Assembly (NCBI GenBank): GCA_026003935.1
Contig: BPIE01000001.1
Coordinates: 248,001-312,000 of the forward strand
Length of the DNA stretch: 64,000 nt
From: Tepidiforma sp.
GTDB lineage: Bacteria; Chloroflexota; Dehalococcoidia; Tepidiformales; Tepidiformaceae
Direction: 5' to 3'
Shown: positions 8,333 to 16,098 of the stretch, in pieces
How the letters are laid out: each line of letters opens with the position of its first letter
Position numbering within the stretch: position 1 is the stretch's first letter
Program-made: the position numbers and the translations under genes
The notes under the pieces: generated by a model
Database searches by the model: none
Told to the model about the DNA's origin: nothing
Seen by the model: only the letters and a program-made list of their open reading frames with translations

Positions 8333-9094
8333 ATGGACGTCCTGACGGGGGCCGGTCTCGCGGCAGCGGCATTTGCAGCGGGAGCCATCAATTCGGTCGC
8401 GGGCGGAGGCTCGCTGGTAAGCTTTCCGGCCCTCCTCGCAGCGGGATATCCCTCCAAGGCTGCGAATGTGACGAATACGGTCGCGCTCTGGCCGGGCTAC
8501 GTAGGCGGGAGCATCGGGTACCGGAGCGAATTGCGGCGGCAGCGCGCCCGGGTGGTGCCGCTGGCGGTCCCGAGTGTGCTGGGGGCTTTCGCCGGCTCGG
8601 CAATTCTGCTCCTCACGCCAGATTCAGCATTCGATGCTATCGTGCCCTTCCTGATCCTGTTCGCTTGCGGCGTGATGGCGTTCCAGTCTCCGCTTGCACG
8701 GCTGGCGCGGCAGGGGCACCCGCCGCCCGGCGAGGAAGCGCGCGTGTCGGCCGCGCTCATCGGGGCGGTCTTCGTTCTTGCCATTTACGGGGCCTACTTC
8801 GGTGGGGGACTCGGGATCATCATGCTGGCCGTGCTTGGCATCCTTCTACCGGATGACCTCCAGCATTCGAATGCATTGAAGGGGCTCCTCTCGGCGCTCA
8901 TCAACTTTGCCGCGGTGGCGTACTTCGTCCTGTTTGGGCCCGTCGAATGGGGCGCGGTGGCAGTGATGGCGACGGGAGCGCTGGCAGGCGGGTATCTCGG
9001 TGCAGGGCTCGCCCGGCGGCTTGGTGCTTCGCGGCTCCGCCTTGCGGTCATTGGCTATGGTGTCGTTGCAGCGCTCGTGCTCCTCGCGCGCTGA
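8333..9094 (+). CDS. TSUP (TauE/SafE) family membrane permease
   Basis: Polytopic membrane protein of 253 residues of the TauE/SafE (TSUP) family, which exports or imports sulfite, sulfoacetate and other organic anions. The family's N-terminal helix A-G-A-I-N-S-V-A-G-G-G-S-L is clear, as is its repeat in the second half, Y-G-A-Y-F-G-G-G-L-G-I. About seven to eight hydrophobic segments are visible. The ATG at 8333 is chosen because the family repeat begins soon after it; the frame is open to 8255 with polar residues only. The substrate is not predictable; the sulfate assimilation genes are 11 kb away. Confidence 0.85.
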   Translation: MDVLTGAGLAAAAFAAGAINSVAGGGSLVSFPALLAAGYPSKAANVTNTVALWPGYVGGSIGYRSELRRQRARVVPLAVPSVLGAFAGSAILLLTPDSAFDAIVPFLILFACGVMAFQSPLARLARQGHPPPGEEARVSAALIGAVFVLAIYGAYFGGGLGIIMLAVLGILLPDDLQHSNALKGLLSALINFAAVAYFVLFGPVEWGAVAVMATGALAGGYLGAGLARRLGASRLRLAVIGYGVVAALVLLAR

Positions 9095-9100
9095 GCCGGT

Positions 9101-9130
9101 TTCGCCGTCGCCATCGGCCGGGGCTATACT
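9101..9130 (+). promoter_or_regulatory. Promoter TTCGCC-N18-TATACT
   Basis: TATACT at 9125-9130 with TTCGCC 18 bp upstream, 31 bp before the isomerase-like gene start. It probably drives the three-gene cassette to 10264. Confidence 0.5.
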
Positions 9131-9161
9131 TGCATGCACCCGAAACCCCCAGGAGCTCGCA

Positions 9162-9446
9162 ATGCTGTTTTCCGTTCGGCTGGTTACGCGACAGCCGCAC
9201 GATATGCCCGCGGAGCAGTGGCAGGCGCTCGTCGCGGAGCAGCTGCGCGCCGTCAAGGCGCAATATGACCAGGGCAAGATTCGCGCGATTTACCGGGAAG
9301 CCGGTGTTGGGGTCCTTGCGATTTATGACGTCGCCGACGCCCGGGAGATTGACACGCTGATCGCGACCCTGCCCCTGGCCAGATATTTCACGGAGACGAC
9401 GGTCCATGCCCTTTGGGACATGGTTCCGTCGCTGCCGCCATCCTGA
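9162..9446 (+). CDS. Muconolactone isomerase-like / YciI-like protein
   Basis: 94-residue ferredoxin-like (dimeric alpha-beta barrel) protein resembling muconolactone Delta-isomerase: M-L-F-S-V-R-L, then A-E-Q-L-R-A-V-K-A-Q-Y-D-Q-G-K-I, and a late I-A-T-L-P-L-A-R-Y-F segment. In aromatic degradation this enzyme moves a double bond in muconolactone, but many homologues are uncharacterised and no other beta-ketoadipate genes lie here. AGGAG at 9151-9155 fixes the ATG at 9162. It is the first of three closely spaced genes, followed by a flavin reductase and an ABM monooxygenase, suggesting a small oxidative cassette. Confidence 0.75.
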   Translation: MLFSVRLVTRQPHDMPAEQWQALVAEQLRAVKAQYDQGKIRAIYREAGVGVLAIYDVADAREIDTLIATLPLARYFTETTVHALWDMVPSLPPS

Positions 9447-9451
9447 AGCCG

Positions 9452-9949
9452 ATGGCTGGGACACTCTCGCTCGACGATTTCAAGGGTGCGCTTGGCTCCT
9501 GGGCCTCGGGGGTGACGGTCGTCACGACCGAACTCGACGGGATGGTCTATGGGATTACGGTATCCAGTTTCTCGTCGCTCTCGGTCGACCCCGTGCTGGT
9601 GCTCGTCAGTCTCGCGGACTCGAACCACCTGCCGCACATGATCCGGAAGTCCGGCAGGTTCGCCATCAGCATCCTCGCCGCGGGTCAGGAAGACGTTTCG
9701 AAGTATTTCGCGACGTCCGGCCGGGAACCCGCTCCAGCCTTCGACCCCTCCATCGCCACGGAAACGTGGGTAACCGGGTGCCCACTCATCCCGAACTCAG
9801 TTGCTCAGCTGGATTGCGAGCTTCATGAGGCGCTGCCGGGCGGCGACCACACGATCATGGTCGGGCGAGTCGTCGGCGCCCGGTTCGATCCGGACCGAGC
9901 GCCGCTCATCTACTTTCGGCGCGCGTATCGGTCTCTCGGAGGGGTTTGA
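9452..9949 (+). CDS. Flavin reductase family protein
   Basis: 165-residue FMN-binding split-barrel protein of the flavin reductase-like family. The typical opening A-L-G-S-W-A-S-G-V-T-V-V-T-T and the FMN-loop G-I-T-V-S-S-F-S-S-L-S-V-D-P are clear. Such proteins supply reduced FMN to two-component monooxygenases or act on other substrates. The ATG at 9452 lies 5 nt after the preceding stop; the frame continues upstream inside that gene. The pairing with an ABM-type monooxygenase immediately downstream makes a reductase-oxygenase partnership plausible, though unproven. Confidence 0.85.
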   Translation: MAGTLSLDDFKGALGSWASGVTVVTTELDGMVYGITVSSFSSLSVDPVLVLVSLADSNHLPHMIRKSGRFAISILAAGQEDVSKYFATSGREPAPAFDPSIATETWVTGCPLIPNSVAQLDCELHEALPGGDHTIMVGRVVGARFDPDRAPLIYFRRAYRSLGGV

Positions 9950-9952
9950 TGC

Positions 9953-10264
9953 ATGGCAGTGAAGGTTGTGATTGAACGCCGCGTCTTGCCCGGGCATGAA
10001 CGCAACGTGCTCGAGCTGCTTCGACAGCTACGTATCCGGTGCCTCGATGAGCCGGGGTACATTTCCGGTGAGACGCTGCGGGATAGCGAGGACCCGCACA
10101 ACCTCGTGGTCATCAGCACGTGGTTCGGCCTCGGGGATTGGAAGCGCTGGGTCCAGTCTCAGGACCGGAAGGAGTTCGAGACCCGCATCCGGCAACACCT
10201 GGCGGCCCCCGAGCGGATACGGGTTTTGCTCGAGGGGCTGTCGGAACAGCTCTCGGGTGCGTGA
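9953..10264 (+). CDS. Antibiotic biosynthesis monooxygenase (ABM) domain protein
   Basis: 103-residue dimeric alpha-beta barrel protein of the ABM family, seen in V-V-I-E-R-R-V-L-P-G-H-E, E-P-G-Y-I-S-G-E-T and T-W-F-G-L-G-D-W-K-R-W. The family includes cofactor-free quinone-forming monooxygenases and many proteins of unknown role. GGAGG near 9940 lies ahead of the ATG, inside the end of the flavin reductase gene 4 nt upstream. Together with the two preceding genes it forms a co-directional cassette. Confidence 0.8.
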   Translation: MAVKVVIERRVLPGHERNVLELLRQLRIRCLDEPGYISGETLRDSEDPHNLVVISTWFGLGDWKRWVQSQDRKEFETRIRQHLAAPERIRVLLEGLSEQLSGA

Positions 10265-10289
10265 ACTGCTCACCTGGTCAGCCGAAACT

Positions 10290-10319
10290 TTGCGCAATTC
10301 TGCACAAGCGGGGTAGTAT
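10290..10319 (+). promoter_or_regulatory. Promoter TTGCGC-N18-TAGTAT
   Basis: A good sigma-A-type promoter upstream of the Rieske protein gene; transcription would start near 10326 and give a very short leader containing the Shine-Dalgarno. Confidence 0.6.
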
Positions 10320-10337
10320 CCCGTCGGAGGTTTCGCC

Positions 10338-11066
10338 GTGTCACCTGCCCTGGCTTTCCTTGGAATTTCCATCCTCGGCACATGGGGGATCGCGAGCATC
10401 GGGCTCATTGCCGGGGGCATCATCCTGCTGTTCTTCCCGGGCGACCCCGTCACCGCCTCGGACAACACGCTCGGCGGCATCGTCCTGCTGGTTGCCGGCC
10501 TCATCTCGGGCGGTCTGATGCAGGTGGTGGTTTCCCCGCTGCTCGGTCTCGACGCGCCGGTCCCGGTACGGGCAAAGGAGATTCGGCCGCATTCGCAGAT
10601 GACCCGGTGGGCGAAGGTCGGTCTGCTCCGAGACCTGCCGGACGGCCTCCCGAAGGAAGTGCGGGCGCGCGCCCAGCGGGTGCTGCTCGTTCGAACCGGC
10701 GACACGGTCCATGCACTCAACGCACTCTGCTCGCATGCCCGGCTGCCGCTGGCAGGGTTCCCGGGCTCCCCGATTCGGCCTGAGCCGGTCCGGGACAATT
10801 GCGTGATGTGCCCATTCCACGGGGCCCGGTTCGACGTCGCCACCGGCAAGGTCGTTCGGCAGCCGTTCTCGAGCCAGTTCAACAACGAACACCCGTTCCT
10901 TGGCGGAATCCAGTCGAAACTGTTCAAGCTGTTGCGGTTCATCCCGATGCCTTACCAGGCGTTCCCCGTGCCGAAGTTTGCACGGCCGACGCTCACCGCT
11001 GAGGACATGCAGACCTACCCGGTGAAAGTGGAAAACGGTGAGGTGTACGTGGGGCTCCCACGCTAG
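10338..11066 (+). CDS. Membrane-anchored Rieske [2Fe-2S] protein
   Basis: 242-residue protein with two N-terminal hydrophobic helices (about 5-32 and 45-70) followed by a Rieske domain. Cluster ligands are visible as C131-S-H133 and C158-P-F-H161, with an extra Cys at 155. Rieske proteins pass electrons in bc-type complexes or feed oxygenases. The loop between the ligand pairs and the lack of a neighbouring cytochrome b leave the partner unknown. GGAGG lies 7 nt before the GTG. It is single-gene, with its own promoter. Confidence 0.85.
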   Translation: MSPALAFLGISILGTWGIASIGLIAGGIILLFFPGDPVTASDNTLGGIVLLVAGLISGGLMQVVVSPLLGLDAPVPVRAKEIRPHSQMTRWAKVGLLRDLPDGLPKEVRARAQRVLLVRTGDTVHALNALCSHARLPLAGFPGSPIRPEPVRDNCVMCPFHGARFDVATGKVVRQPFSSQFNNEHPFLGGIQSKLFKLLRFIPMPYQAFPVPKFARPTLTAEDMQTYPVKVENGEVYVGLPR

Positions 11067-11110
11067 CGGCCCCTGCCCCGCGTGACGGGCACCTTTCGTA
11101 AGGGTCCGGC

Positions 11111-11137
11111 ATCAGGCATGCTCCATGCATGCCTGAT
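11111..11137. promoter_or_regulatory. 11-bp perfect inverted repeat across a start codon
   Basis: ATCAGGCATGC and GCATGCCTGAT are separated by TCCAT. The right arm contains the ATG (11129-11131) of the class V aminotransferase. It could be an operator that blocks a leaderless promoter, or an mRNA hairpin hiding the start codon. Confidence 0.5.
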
Positions 11138-12283
11138 TTGCTTTCCTGGCGGCAGCGGTTCCCGATCCTCTCCGCAAAGACCTACCTAATCAACAACTCG
11201 TTGGGGGCCATGCCCGATTCGGTCCCCACCGCGCTTGCCGAGTACACGCAGCTCTGGGCGCAAGAGGGTGTCGTGGCGTGGGATACCTGGGTGCCCGAAG
11301 TGGCGAACGTCGCAGCCATCCTCGAGGACATCATCCACGCACCACGCGGTTCGATGACGATGTGCCAGAACGTGACGAACGCGCTGGCCGAAATCCTGTC
11401 GTGCCTCGAGTACGAGCCGCCGCGGAATCGCATCGTGCTCTGCGCCGGCGAGTTTCCCACCGTGGAGTACCTTGTGGACGGGCAGCGGGCGCTTGGCGCG
11501 GAAGTCGTCCGGGTTGGGAGCGACCCGCTGTCGTTCCCGTTCGAGGAGCTTCACGCCGCCATCGACCATCGGACGCTTCTCGTCGTGGTCTCGCATGTGC
11601 TCTTTCGCACGGGAGAGCTGGTCGATGTACGGCCGCTGGTCGAACGAGCGCACGAGCACGGAGCACTCGTGGTACTCGATGCGTACCAATCGATGGGAGC
11701 GGTCCCGTTCGATGTGCGGGAGCTGGGCGTGGATTTTCTCGTTGGGGGCTCGGTGAAATGGCTCTGCGGCGGACCTGGCGCGGGGTATCTCTACGTCCGG
11801 CCCGACTTGGTGGACCGGCTCGAGCCGCGAATGGCCGGCTGGTTCTCGCACGCGCGCCCGTTCGGGTTCGAGCCGCCTCCCATCACGTTTGCGCCGGGCA
11901 TCGGGCGATTCGTCGGGGGAACTCCGAACATGCCGGCCTACTACCAAGCACGGGAAGGCTACCGAATCATTCGCGAAGTCGGGGTCGAGGCAATTCGCGA
12001 GCGCGCGCGTCATCAAACGCAGGTCCTGATCGACGGTGCCCTCGAGCGGGGGTTCGTAGTCCGGACGCCGCTCGAATTTGACCGTCGCGGGAACCACGTC
12101 ACCATCGACCTCCCGGGCGCGGAACGGGTGAAGGACGAACTGATCCGGCGAGGCTTCGTCGTCGACTACCGCCCCGGTGCCGGAATTCGCGTGGCGCCGC
12201 ACTTCTACAACACCGATGACGAGTGCGTTGCGGTCCTCGACGAGATGGCGAACATGCGGGACGTGGCAGGCGGTCAGGAGTAG
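11129..12283 (+). CDS. Class V aminotransferase (kynureninase/cysteine-desulfurase-like)
   Basis: 384-residue PLP enzyme of fold type I, class V. The Schiff-base Lys is K210 in G-G-S-V-K-W-L-C-G-G-P-G, and the PLP-ring Asp is D184 in V-V-L-D-A-Y-Q-S-M-G. The C-P-G-A-G-Y-like segment and the late F-V-G-G-T-P-N-M-P-A-Y-Y recall kynureninase-type and isopenicillin-epimerase-like members more than SufS, and no sulfur-carrier genes are adjacent. No Shine-Dalgarno precedes the ATG, which lies inside a perfect palindrome. The 3' end overlaps the convergent dehydrogenase gene by 10 nt. Confidence 0.82.
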   Translation: MPDLLSWRQRFPILSAKTYLINNSLGAMPDSVPTALAEYTQLWAQEGVVAWDTWVPEVANVAAILEDIIHAPRGSMTMCQNVTNALAEILSCLEYEPPRNRIVLCAGEFPTVEYLVDGQRALGAEVVRVGSDPLSFPFEELHAAIDHRTLLVVVSHVLFRTGELVDVRPLVERAHEHGALVVLDAYQSMGAVPFDVRELGVDFLVGGSVKWLCGGPGAGYLYVRPDLVDRLEPRMAGWFSHARPFGFEPPPITFAPGIGRFVGGTPNMPAYYQAREGYRIIREVGVEAIRERARHQTQVLIDGALERGFVVRTPLEFDRRGNHVTIDLPGAERVKDELIRRGFVVDYRPGAGIRVAPHFYNTDDECVAVLDEMANMRDVAGGQE

Positions 12284-13134
12284 CGGAAGAAGCCCCGCCC
12301 CGTCTTGCGGCCGAGGTACCCGAGGCTCACGAGTCGGCGCAGGAGCGTAGGGGCTTTGAAGCGCGGCTCGCCGTACTCCTCGAACATGCTCTCAGCAATG
12401 GCTTTGAGGGTATCGAGACCGATGAGGTCAGCGGTCGCCAGGGGGCCCATGGCGTGATTGAGGCCGACCCTGCAGGCAAGGTCGATATCCTCCGCGGAAG
12501 CGACGCCAGTCTGGAGCAGCTCGATGGCGTCGAAGATGAACGGGACGAGGAGGCGGTTTGCAATGAAGCCGGGCGTGTCTTTGACCTGCACGGTGACCCG
12601 GTCGAGCTGCTGGCACAGCGCGAGCGCATCCTGGAGCGTTTCTTCCGTCGTCGATGCGGTGGAAACGATTTCAACCAGCTTGAGCGCCCACGGGGGGTTG
12701 AAGAAGTGGAGACCAATGACCCGTTCGGGGCGTCCCGAGGCAGCTGCGAGGTCGCTCAGCGGCAGTGAGCTCGTGTTGCTGGCAAGGAGCGCGTCGGGGC
12801 GGCACACCTCGCCGAGGCGCCGAAAGAGGCGCGTCTTGACCTCGAGGTCCTCGACGACTGCTTCGATGACGGCCTCCGCCCGGGCGACGGACGTCAGGCT
12901 GTCGATGTCGCTCGCGGCGTGGAGGCGCTCGGCCGCTGCTTCCGCGGCGTCCGGCGAAATGCGGCCCCGCTCTGCTTCGCGGGCCAGGCGCGCGCGGATC
13001 CCCTCAATGGCGCGGTTGACCCGTTGCTCGTCGACATCGACCAGCGTGACATCGCAGCCGTGGTAGCTAGCGACCTGGGCGATACCGCTTCCCATGAGCC
13101 CTGCGCCGATCACCCCAAGCTTCTCCACCCGCAT
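12274..13134 (-). CDS. 3-hydroxyacyl-CoA (3-hydroxybutyryl-CoA) dehydrogenase
   Basis: 286-residue NAD-dependent dehydrogenase that interconverts 3-hydroxyacyl-CoA and 3-oxoacyl-CoA in fatty-acid or butyrate metabolism. The Rossmann motif G-A-G-L-M-G-S-G lies at 10-17 after a short start. The catalytic region V-I-G-L-H-F-F-N-P-P is present, as is the C-terminal domain with D-T-P-G-F-I-A-N-R-L and A-D-L-I-G-L-D-T. GGAGGG precedes the ATG at 13134. It is a stand-alone HbdH/PaaH-type protein, not fused to enoyl-CoA hydratase. The CoA-ester genes of the next 7 kb suggest related metabolism. Confidence 0.92.
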   Translation of the reverse strand: MRVEKLGVIGAGLMGSGIAQVASYHGCDVTLVDVDEQRVNRAIEGIRARLAREAERGRISPDAAEAAAERLHAASDIDSLTSVARAEAVIEAVVEDLEVKTRLFRRLGEVCRPDALLASNTSSLPLSDLAAASGRPERVIGLHFFNPPWALKLVEIVSTASTTEETLQDALALCQQLDRVTVQVKDTPGFIANRLLVPFIFDAIELLQTGVASAEDIDLACRVGLNHAMGPLATADLIGLDTLKAIAESMFEEYGEPRFKAPTLLRRLVSLGYLGRKTGRGFFRYS

Positions 13135-13224
13135 GACACCCTCCGTTCGTCTATCGATGGATACGCTTGATGTATCGCAACCGGGGGGCTTGCGGTCAAA
13201 CTGGCGGGGCGTCCAGGAAACCCC

Positions 13225-13253
13225 TTCGCAACGGGCGAAAGAGTCGCTACGAT
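13225..13253 (+). promoter_or_regulatory. Promoter TTCGCA-N17-TACGAT
   Basis: Well-spaced -35/-10 pair upstream of the PEP-utilizing-type protein; transcription would start near 13260, leaving a short leader with GGAG. Confidence 0.55.
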
Positions 13254-13285
13254 GCGGCCTCCGACAGCAACGAACGGAGTGGAGC

Positions 13286-15037
13286 ATGGAGAAGGTACGC
13301 TGGATTGAGGATGCCCCATACAACCCGAAGGCGTCGTTCTGGACGCGGGCGAACGTCGGTGAGGTGCTGCCCGAGCCGCCAAGCCCGGCAGGGTGGGAAC
13401 TGGTGTTCGGGAACGGCGGAACGGTGCGGGGATGGCGCGACTGCGCGGTCAACCGCCTCGGCGTGGGGGACGACGAGCTGGACCCAGACCCGAACCGGTG
13501 CGACTTCATCGGGCTGATCGGCGGCTATGGGTACCTGAATGCAACGTGGATTCGCGTCTGGGGTGAGCGCACCCCGGGGATGTCGGCCGCTGCCATCGAC
13601 GCGGCGTACTTTGGAGACCACCCGGACGTCCCGCCCTATGTGAAGGAGCCCTGGCACGAAAACCCGGCGACGACAGCCGTCATGGAGAAGTGGCTGGGCT
13701 GGGTTCTCGGCGACATGGACCAATCGGAGCTGGAGGCAGACCGCCAGCTCGCGCGGAAGGTGCGCGCGGAACGGCCCGACCTCACGCGGCTCTCCGACAC
13801 CGAGCTCCTGGAGCGGGCCATCTCGATGCGTCCCCTCTGCCGGCGCATGTTCGACCAGCACATCAACCAGAGCGGGGCAGCGTCCATCGGGCCCGGCGCC
13901 ATCGCGGCCATCTGTGCCGCCATCGGCAGGCCAGCCGATGCGATGAAACTGATCGCGGGACTCGGCGGGGTGGATTCTGCCGCACCGTCGTACGCGATGT
14001 GGGAGCTGAGCCGCCAGGTGCGAGGTTCCGACGAGCTGAACCGACTGTTCGACGCGGGGCCTTCGGGGCTGTACGAGCGCCTGCGCACCTCGCAGCACCC
14101 GGACGTCGTCGCATTCCTCGAGCGCTTCGGGGAGTTTCTCGCCGAGTTCGGGTCACGCGGCCCGAACGAATGGGACGTGATGGCCGATACCTGGGAAACC
14201 AACCCAGACCTCGCGCTGGCAGCGGTCGACCGGATGCGGCTGAGCGGCGATGACGGCAACCCGGCCATCCGAAACGCCGAACGCGTGGCGGAGCGGGAGC
14301 GGATTCGAACAGAAATCCGCTCCGCGCTCGCCGCCGACCCTGCCACGCTGGCCCAGTTCGATGCGGCGATGCAGAGCGCGCTCGTCTTCGTGCCCGGCCG
14401 TGAGCGGTCCAAGACGAACATCATCCGGGTCATCGAGGAGACGCGGATGGCGCTTCGCGAGCTCGGACGGCGGGCCGTGGAGCGCGGTCAGATTGACCGC
14501 GCCCACGACATCTGTTTCCTGTTCGAGGACGAACTCCGTGCCTATACCGAAGGACGACTGACGGACCTGCGGAGCCTCGTGGAACCGCGGAAGCGCCACT
14601 ACGACTGGCTGCTGACGCTGGAGCCGCCATTCATCATCAACGGCACGCCGCCTGACAACACCACGTGGAAGCGCCGGTCCGAGCACCGCGCTGAACGGGC
14701 GAAGCCCGGCGATATCATCCAGGGCGTCCCGGGATGCCCCGGGAAGGCAAGGGGCACCGCGCGCGTCGTGCTCGACCCGCTCGACCCGACGGTGCTCGAC
14801 CCCGGCGACATCCTCGTCGCTCCAATGACCGACCCGGCGTGGACACCGCTGTTCGTGCCGGCTGCGGGCGTGGTGGTCGACGTCGGGGCGACGCTCAGCC
14901 ACGCCATCATCGTCAGCCGCGAGCTCGGCATCCCGTGCGTTGTCTCGGCGACGGACGCGACGAAACGCATCCCCGACGGCGCGACCATCGAAGTCGACGG
15001 CGACACCGGGACCGTCACGGTGGTCGCGGTCCCCTGA
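13286..15037 (+). CDS. PEP-utilizing enzyme, mobile (phosphohistidine) domain protein
   Basis: 583-residue protein whose C-terminal domain (about 500-583) is the phosphohistidine swivelling domain of PEP synthase/PPDK-like enzymes; the His is H539 in G-A-T-L-S-H-A-I-I-V-S-R-E-L-G-I-P. The long N-terminal part carries no ATP-grasp signature and matches the middle region of rifampicin-phosphotransferase/PEP-synthase-like proteins only loosely. It may therefore need a separate ATP-binding partner or act on another phosphoryl carrier; the reaction is unknown. The ATG at 13286 has GGAG upstream; the open frame before it overlaps the divergent gene. Confidence 0.78.
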   Translation: MEKVRWIEDAPYNPKASFWTRANVGEVLPEPPSPAGWELVFGNGGTVRGWRDCAVNRLGVGDDELDPDPNRCDFIGLIGGYGYLNATWIRVWGERTPGMSAAAIDAAYFGDHPDVPPYVKEPWHENPATTAVMEKWLGWVLGDMDQSELEADRQLARKVRAERPDLTRLSDTELLERAISMRPLCRRMFDQHINQSGAASIGPGAIAAICAAIGRPADAMKLIAGLGGVDSAAPSYAMWELSRQVRGSDELNRLFDAGPSGLYERLRTSQHPDVVAFLERFGEFLAEFGSRGPNEWDVMADTWETNPDLALAAVDRMRLSGDDGNPAIRNAERVAERERIRTEIRSALAADPATLAQFDAAMQSALVFVPGRERSKTNIIRVIEETRMALRELGRRAVERGQIDRAHDICFLFEDELRAYTEGRLTDLRSLVEPRKRHYDWLLTLEPPFIINGTPPDNTTWKRRSEHRAERAKPGDIIQGVPGCPGKARGTARVVLDPLDPTVLDPGDILVAPMTDPAWTPLFVPAAGVVVDVGATLSHAIIVSRELGIPCVVSATDATKRIPDGATIEVDGDTGTVTVVAVP

Positions 15038-15145
15038 ACGGCGGTCCCTCCCGGAACCGGGGAAAAGCTGGCAGACTACGGGCACCCGAATCTGCCCGCG
15101 CTGCCGTGCCCCTGCGCATTCGGCGGACGGGCCACTGGAGGACCT

Positions 15146-15610
15146 ATGGCGATACCTGAGCAGAGCCTCATCACCGATGAGCACCGGGCGGCGATTGGGC
15201 GAAAGAGCGACCCGGTTACCGTCACGGTCCGCGAAGAGGATGCGCGCCGTATGCGCGACGTTCTCGGAGACCGCGACCCCCGATATGCCGACGGCACGGG
15301 CATCGCTCCCCCATACGTCATTGCGATGCTGGGCGGGGGCCCGCGACGCGGCATGCCGCAGGTGCTCCCCAGCGGACTGCTGACCCAGCAGGAGTGGCGA
15401 TTCACTCGGCCGTTTCGCATCGGCGAGGAGCTGCAGGCAGTTTCGCAGGTGTACGACATTCGCGACCGGCTGGGCGGACGGTACGGCTACAGCGTGCTCG
15501 TAACGCAGGGCACCGACTACTACGACGCGGAAGGCAACCATGTTGCGGCGGCGATGATCACCATCACGCAGTTCGACCCCAAGATGGCGGCGAGCGGGGG
15601 CGAGGAATGA
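15146..15610 (+). CDS. MaoC-fold protein, FAS1-like dehydratase N-terminal type
   Basis: 154-residue hot-dog-fold protein like the HadA-type subunit of (R)-hydroxyacyl dehydratases. R-D-V-L-G-D-R-D-P-R-Y-A-D, I-A-P-P-Y-V and the late F-R-I-G-E-E-L family strand are visible. In HadAB-like pairs this subunit usually binds the acyl chain while its partner holds the catalytic Asp/His dyad. GGAG lies 5 nt before the ATG, and the stop overlaps the next gene as ATGA. The acyl substrate is unknown. Confidence 0.78.
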   Translation: MAIPEQSLITDEHRAAIGRKSDPVTVTVREEDARRMRDVLGDRDPRYADGTGIAPPYVIAMLGGGPRRGMPQVLPSGLLTQQEWRFTRPFRIGEELQAVSQVYDIRDRLGGRYGYSVLVTQGTDYYDAEGNHVAAAMITITQFDPKMAASGGEE

Positions 15611-16032
15611 GCCAGCGCTACTACGAGGATGTCAACATCGACGATGAGCTCGAACCGCTCGAGCGGGTCCCGACCACGGACATGGCGATCGATTTCTTTG
15701 GCCGTGACAATCCGACGAACCCCGCCTTCGCCGATGCGGAGGCGGGGAAACGGCTCGGCGTCGGCGGGGCACTCGTGCCCGGGCTCCTGAAGCTCGCCTG
15801 GATTACCCAGTATGTGAGCGACTGGGCCGGCCCCGGCGGCATGGTGAGGAGTGTGCGGGCCGCGTACCGCCGGCCCGACGTCGCCGACCGTCCGCTCGTC
15901 CTGGCGGGCCGTGTTGTCGAGAAGCGGGTCGAAGACGGTGTCCACCTCGTCGAGCTGGAAGTGGTCACACTTGCTGAAGGCCAGCCGAGTACGCGGGCGA
16001 ACGTCCAGGTGCAGCTGCCCGCCCGGAGTTAA
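15607..16032 (+). CDS. MaoC-like dehydratase subunit with altered active site
   Basis: 141-residue hot-dog-fold partner, overlapping the preceding gene by 4 nt, so probably made in equal amounts as a heterodimer. Active MaoC hydratases carry D-x4-H within G-D-x-N-P-x-H. Here the matching segment reads F-F-G-R-D-N-P-T-N-P-A-F-A-D, with the His position apparently Phe, and the usual A-H-G-M-L reads V-P-G-L-L. The pair may thus be inactive as a hydratase, use another residue, or serve as a binding protein. This is my alignment by eye. Confidence 0.7.
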   Translation: MSQRYYEDVNIDDELEPLERVPTTDMAIDFFGRDNPTNPAFADAEAGKRLGVGGALVPGLLKLAWITQYVSDWAGPGGMVRSVRAAYRRPDVADRPLVLAGRVVEKRVEDGVHLVELEVVTLAEGQPSTRANVQVQLPARS

Positions 16033-16067
16033 CGGCGACGCGGCGGCTTGACGGCTGTGCTACGGTA

Positions 16068-16087
16068 GTAGTTGTCACTGCAACTAC
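16068..16087. promoter_or_regulatory. Operator-like dyad GTAGTTG-N6-CAACTAC
   Basis: Perfect 7-bp arms spaced by 6 bp, directly ahead of the pirin Shine-Dalgarno. TTGACG at 16048-16053 may be a -35 box, so a repressor here would block transcription. Sites of this shape are typical of MarR/HxlR-type regulators. Confidence 0.5.
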
Positions 16088-16098
16088 AGGAGCGTTAC

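Noticed and set aside
11129-12283. Cysteine desulfurase (SufS/NifS)
   Set aside because: No SufBCD or IscU neighbours, and the C-terminal part looks more like kynureninase-type class V enzymes.
14153-15541. 462-codon minus-strand open frame
   Set aside because: Antisense shadow of the PEP-utilizing-type and MaoC genes; no domain and Arg/Ala-rich high-GC composition.
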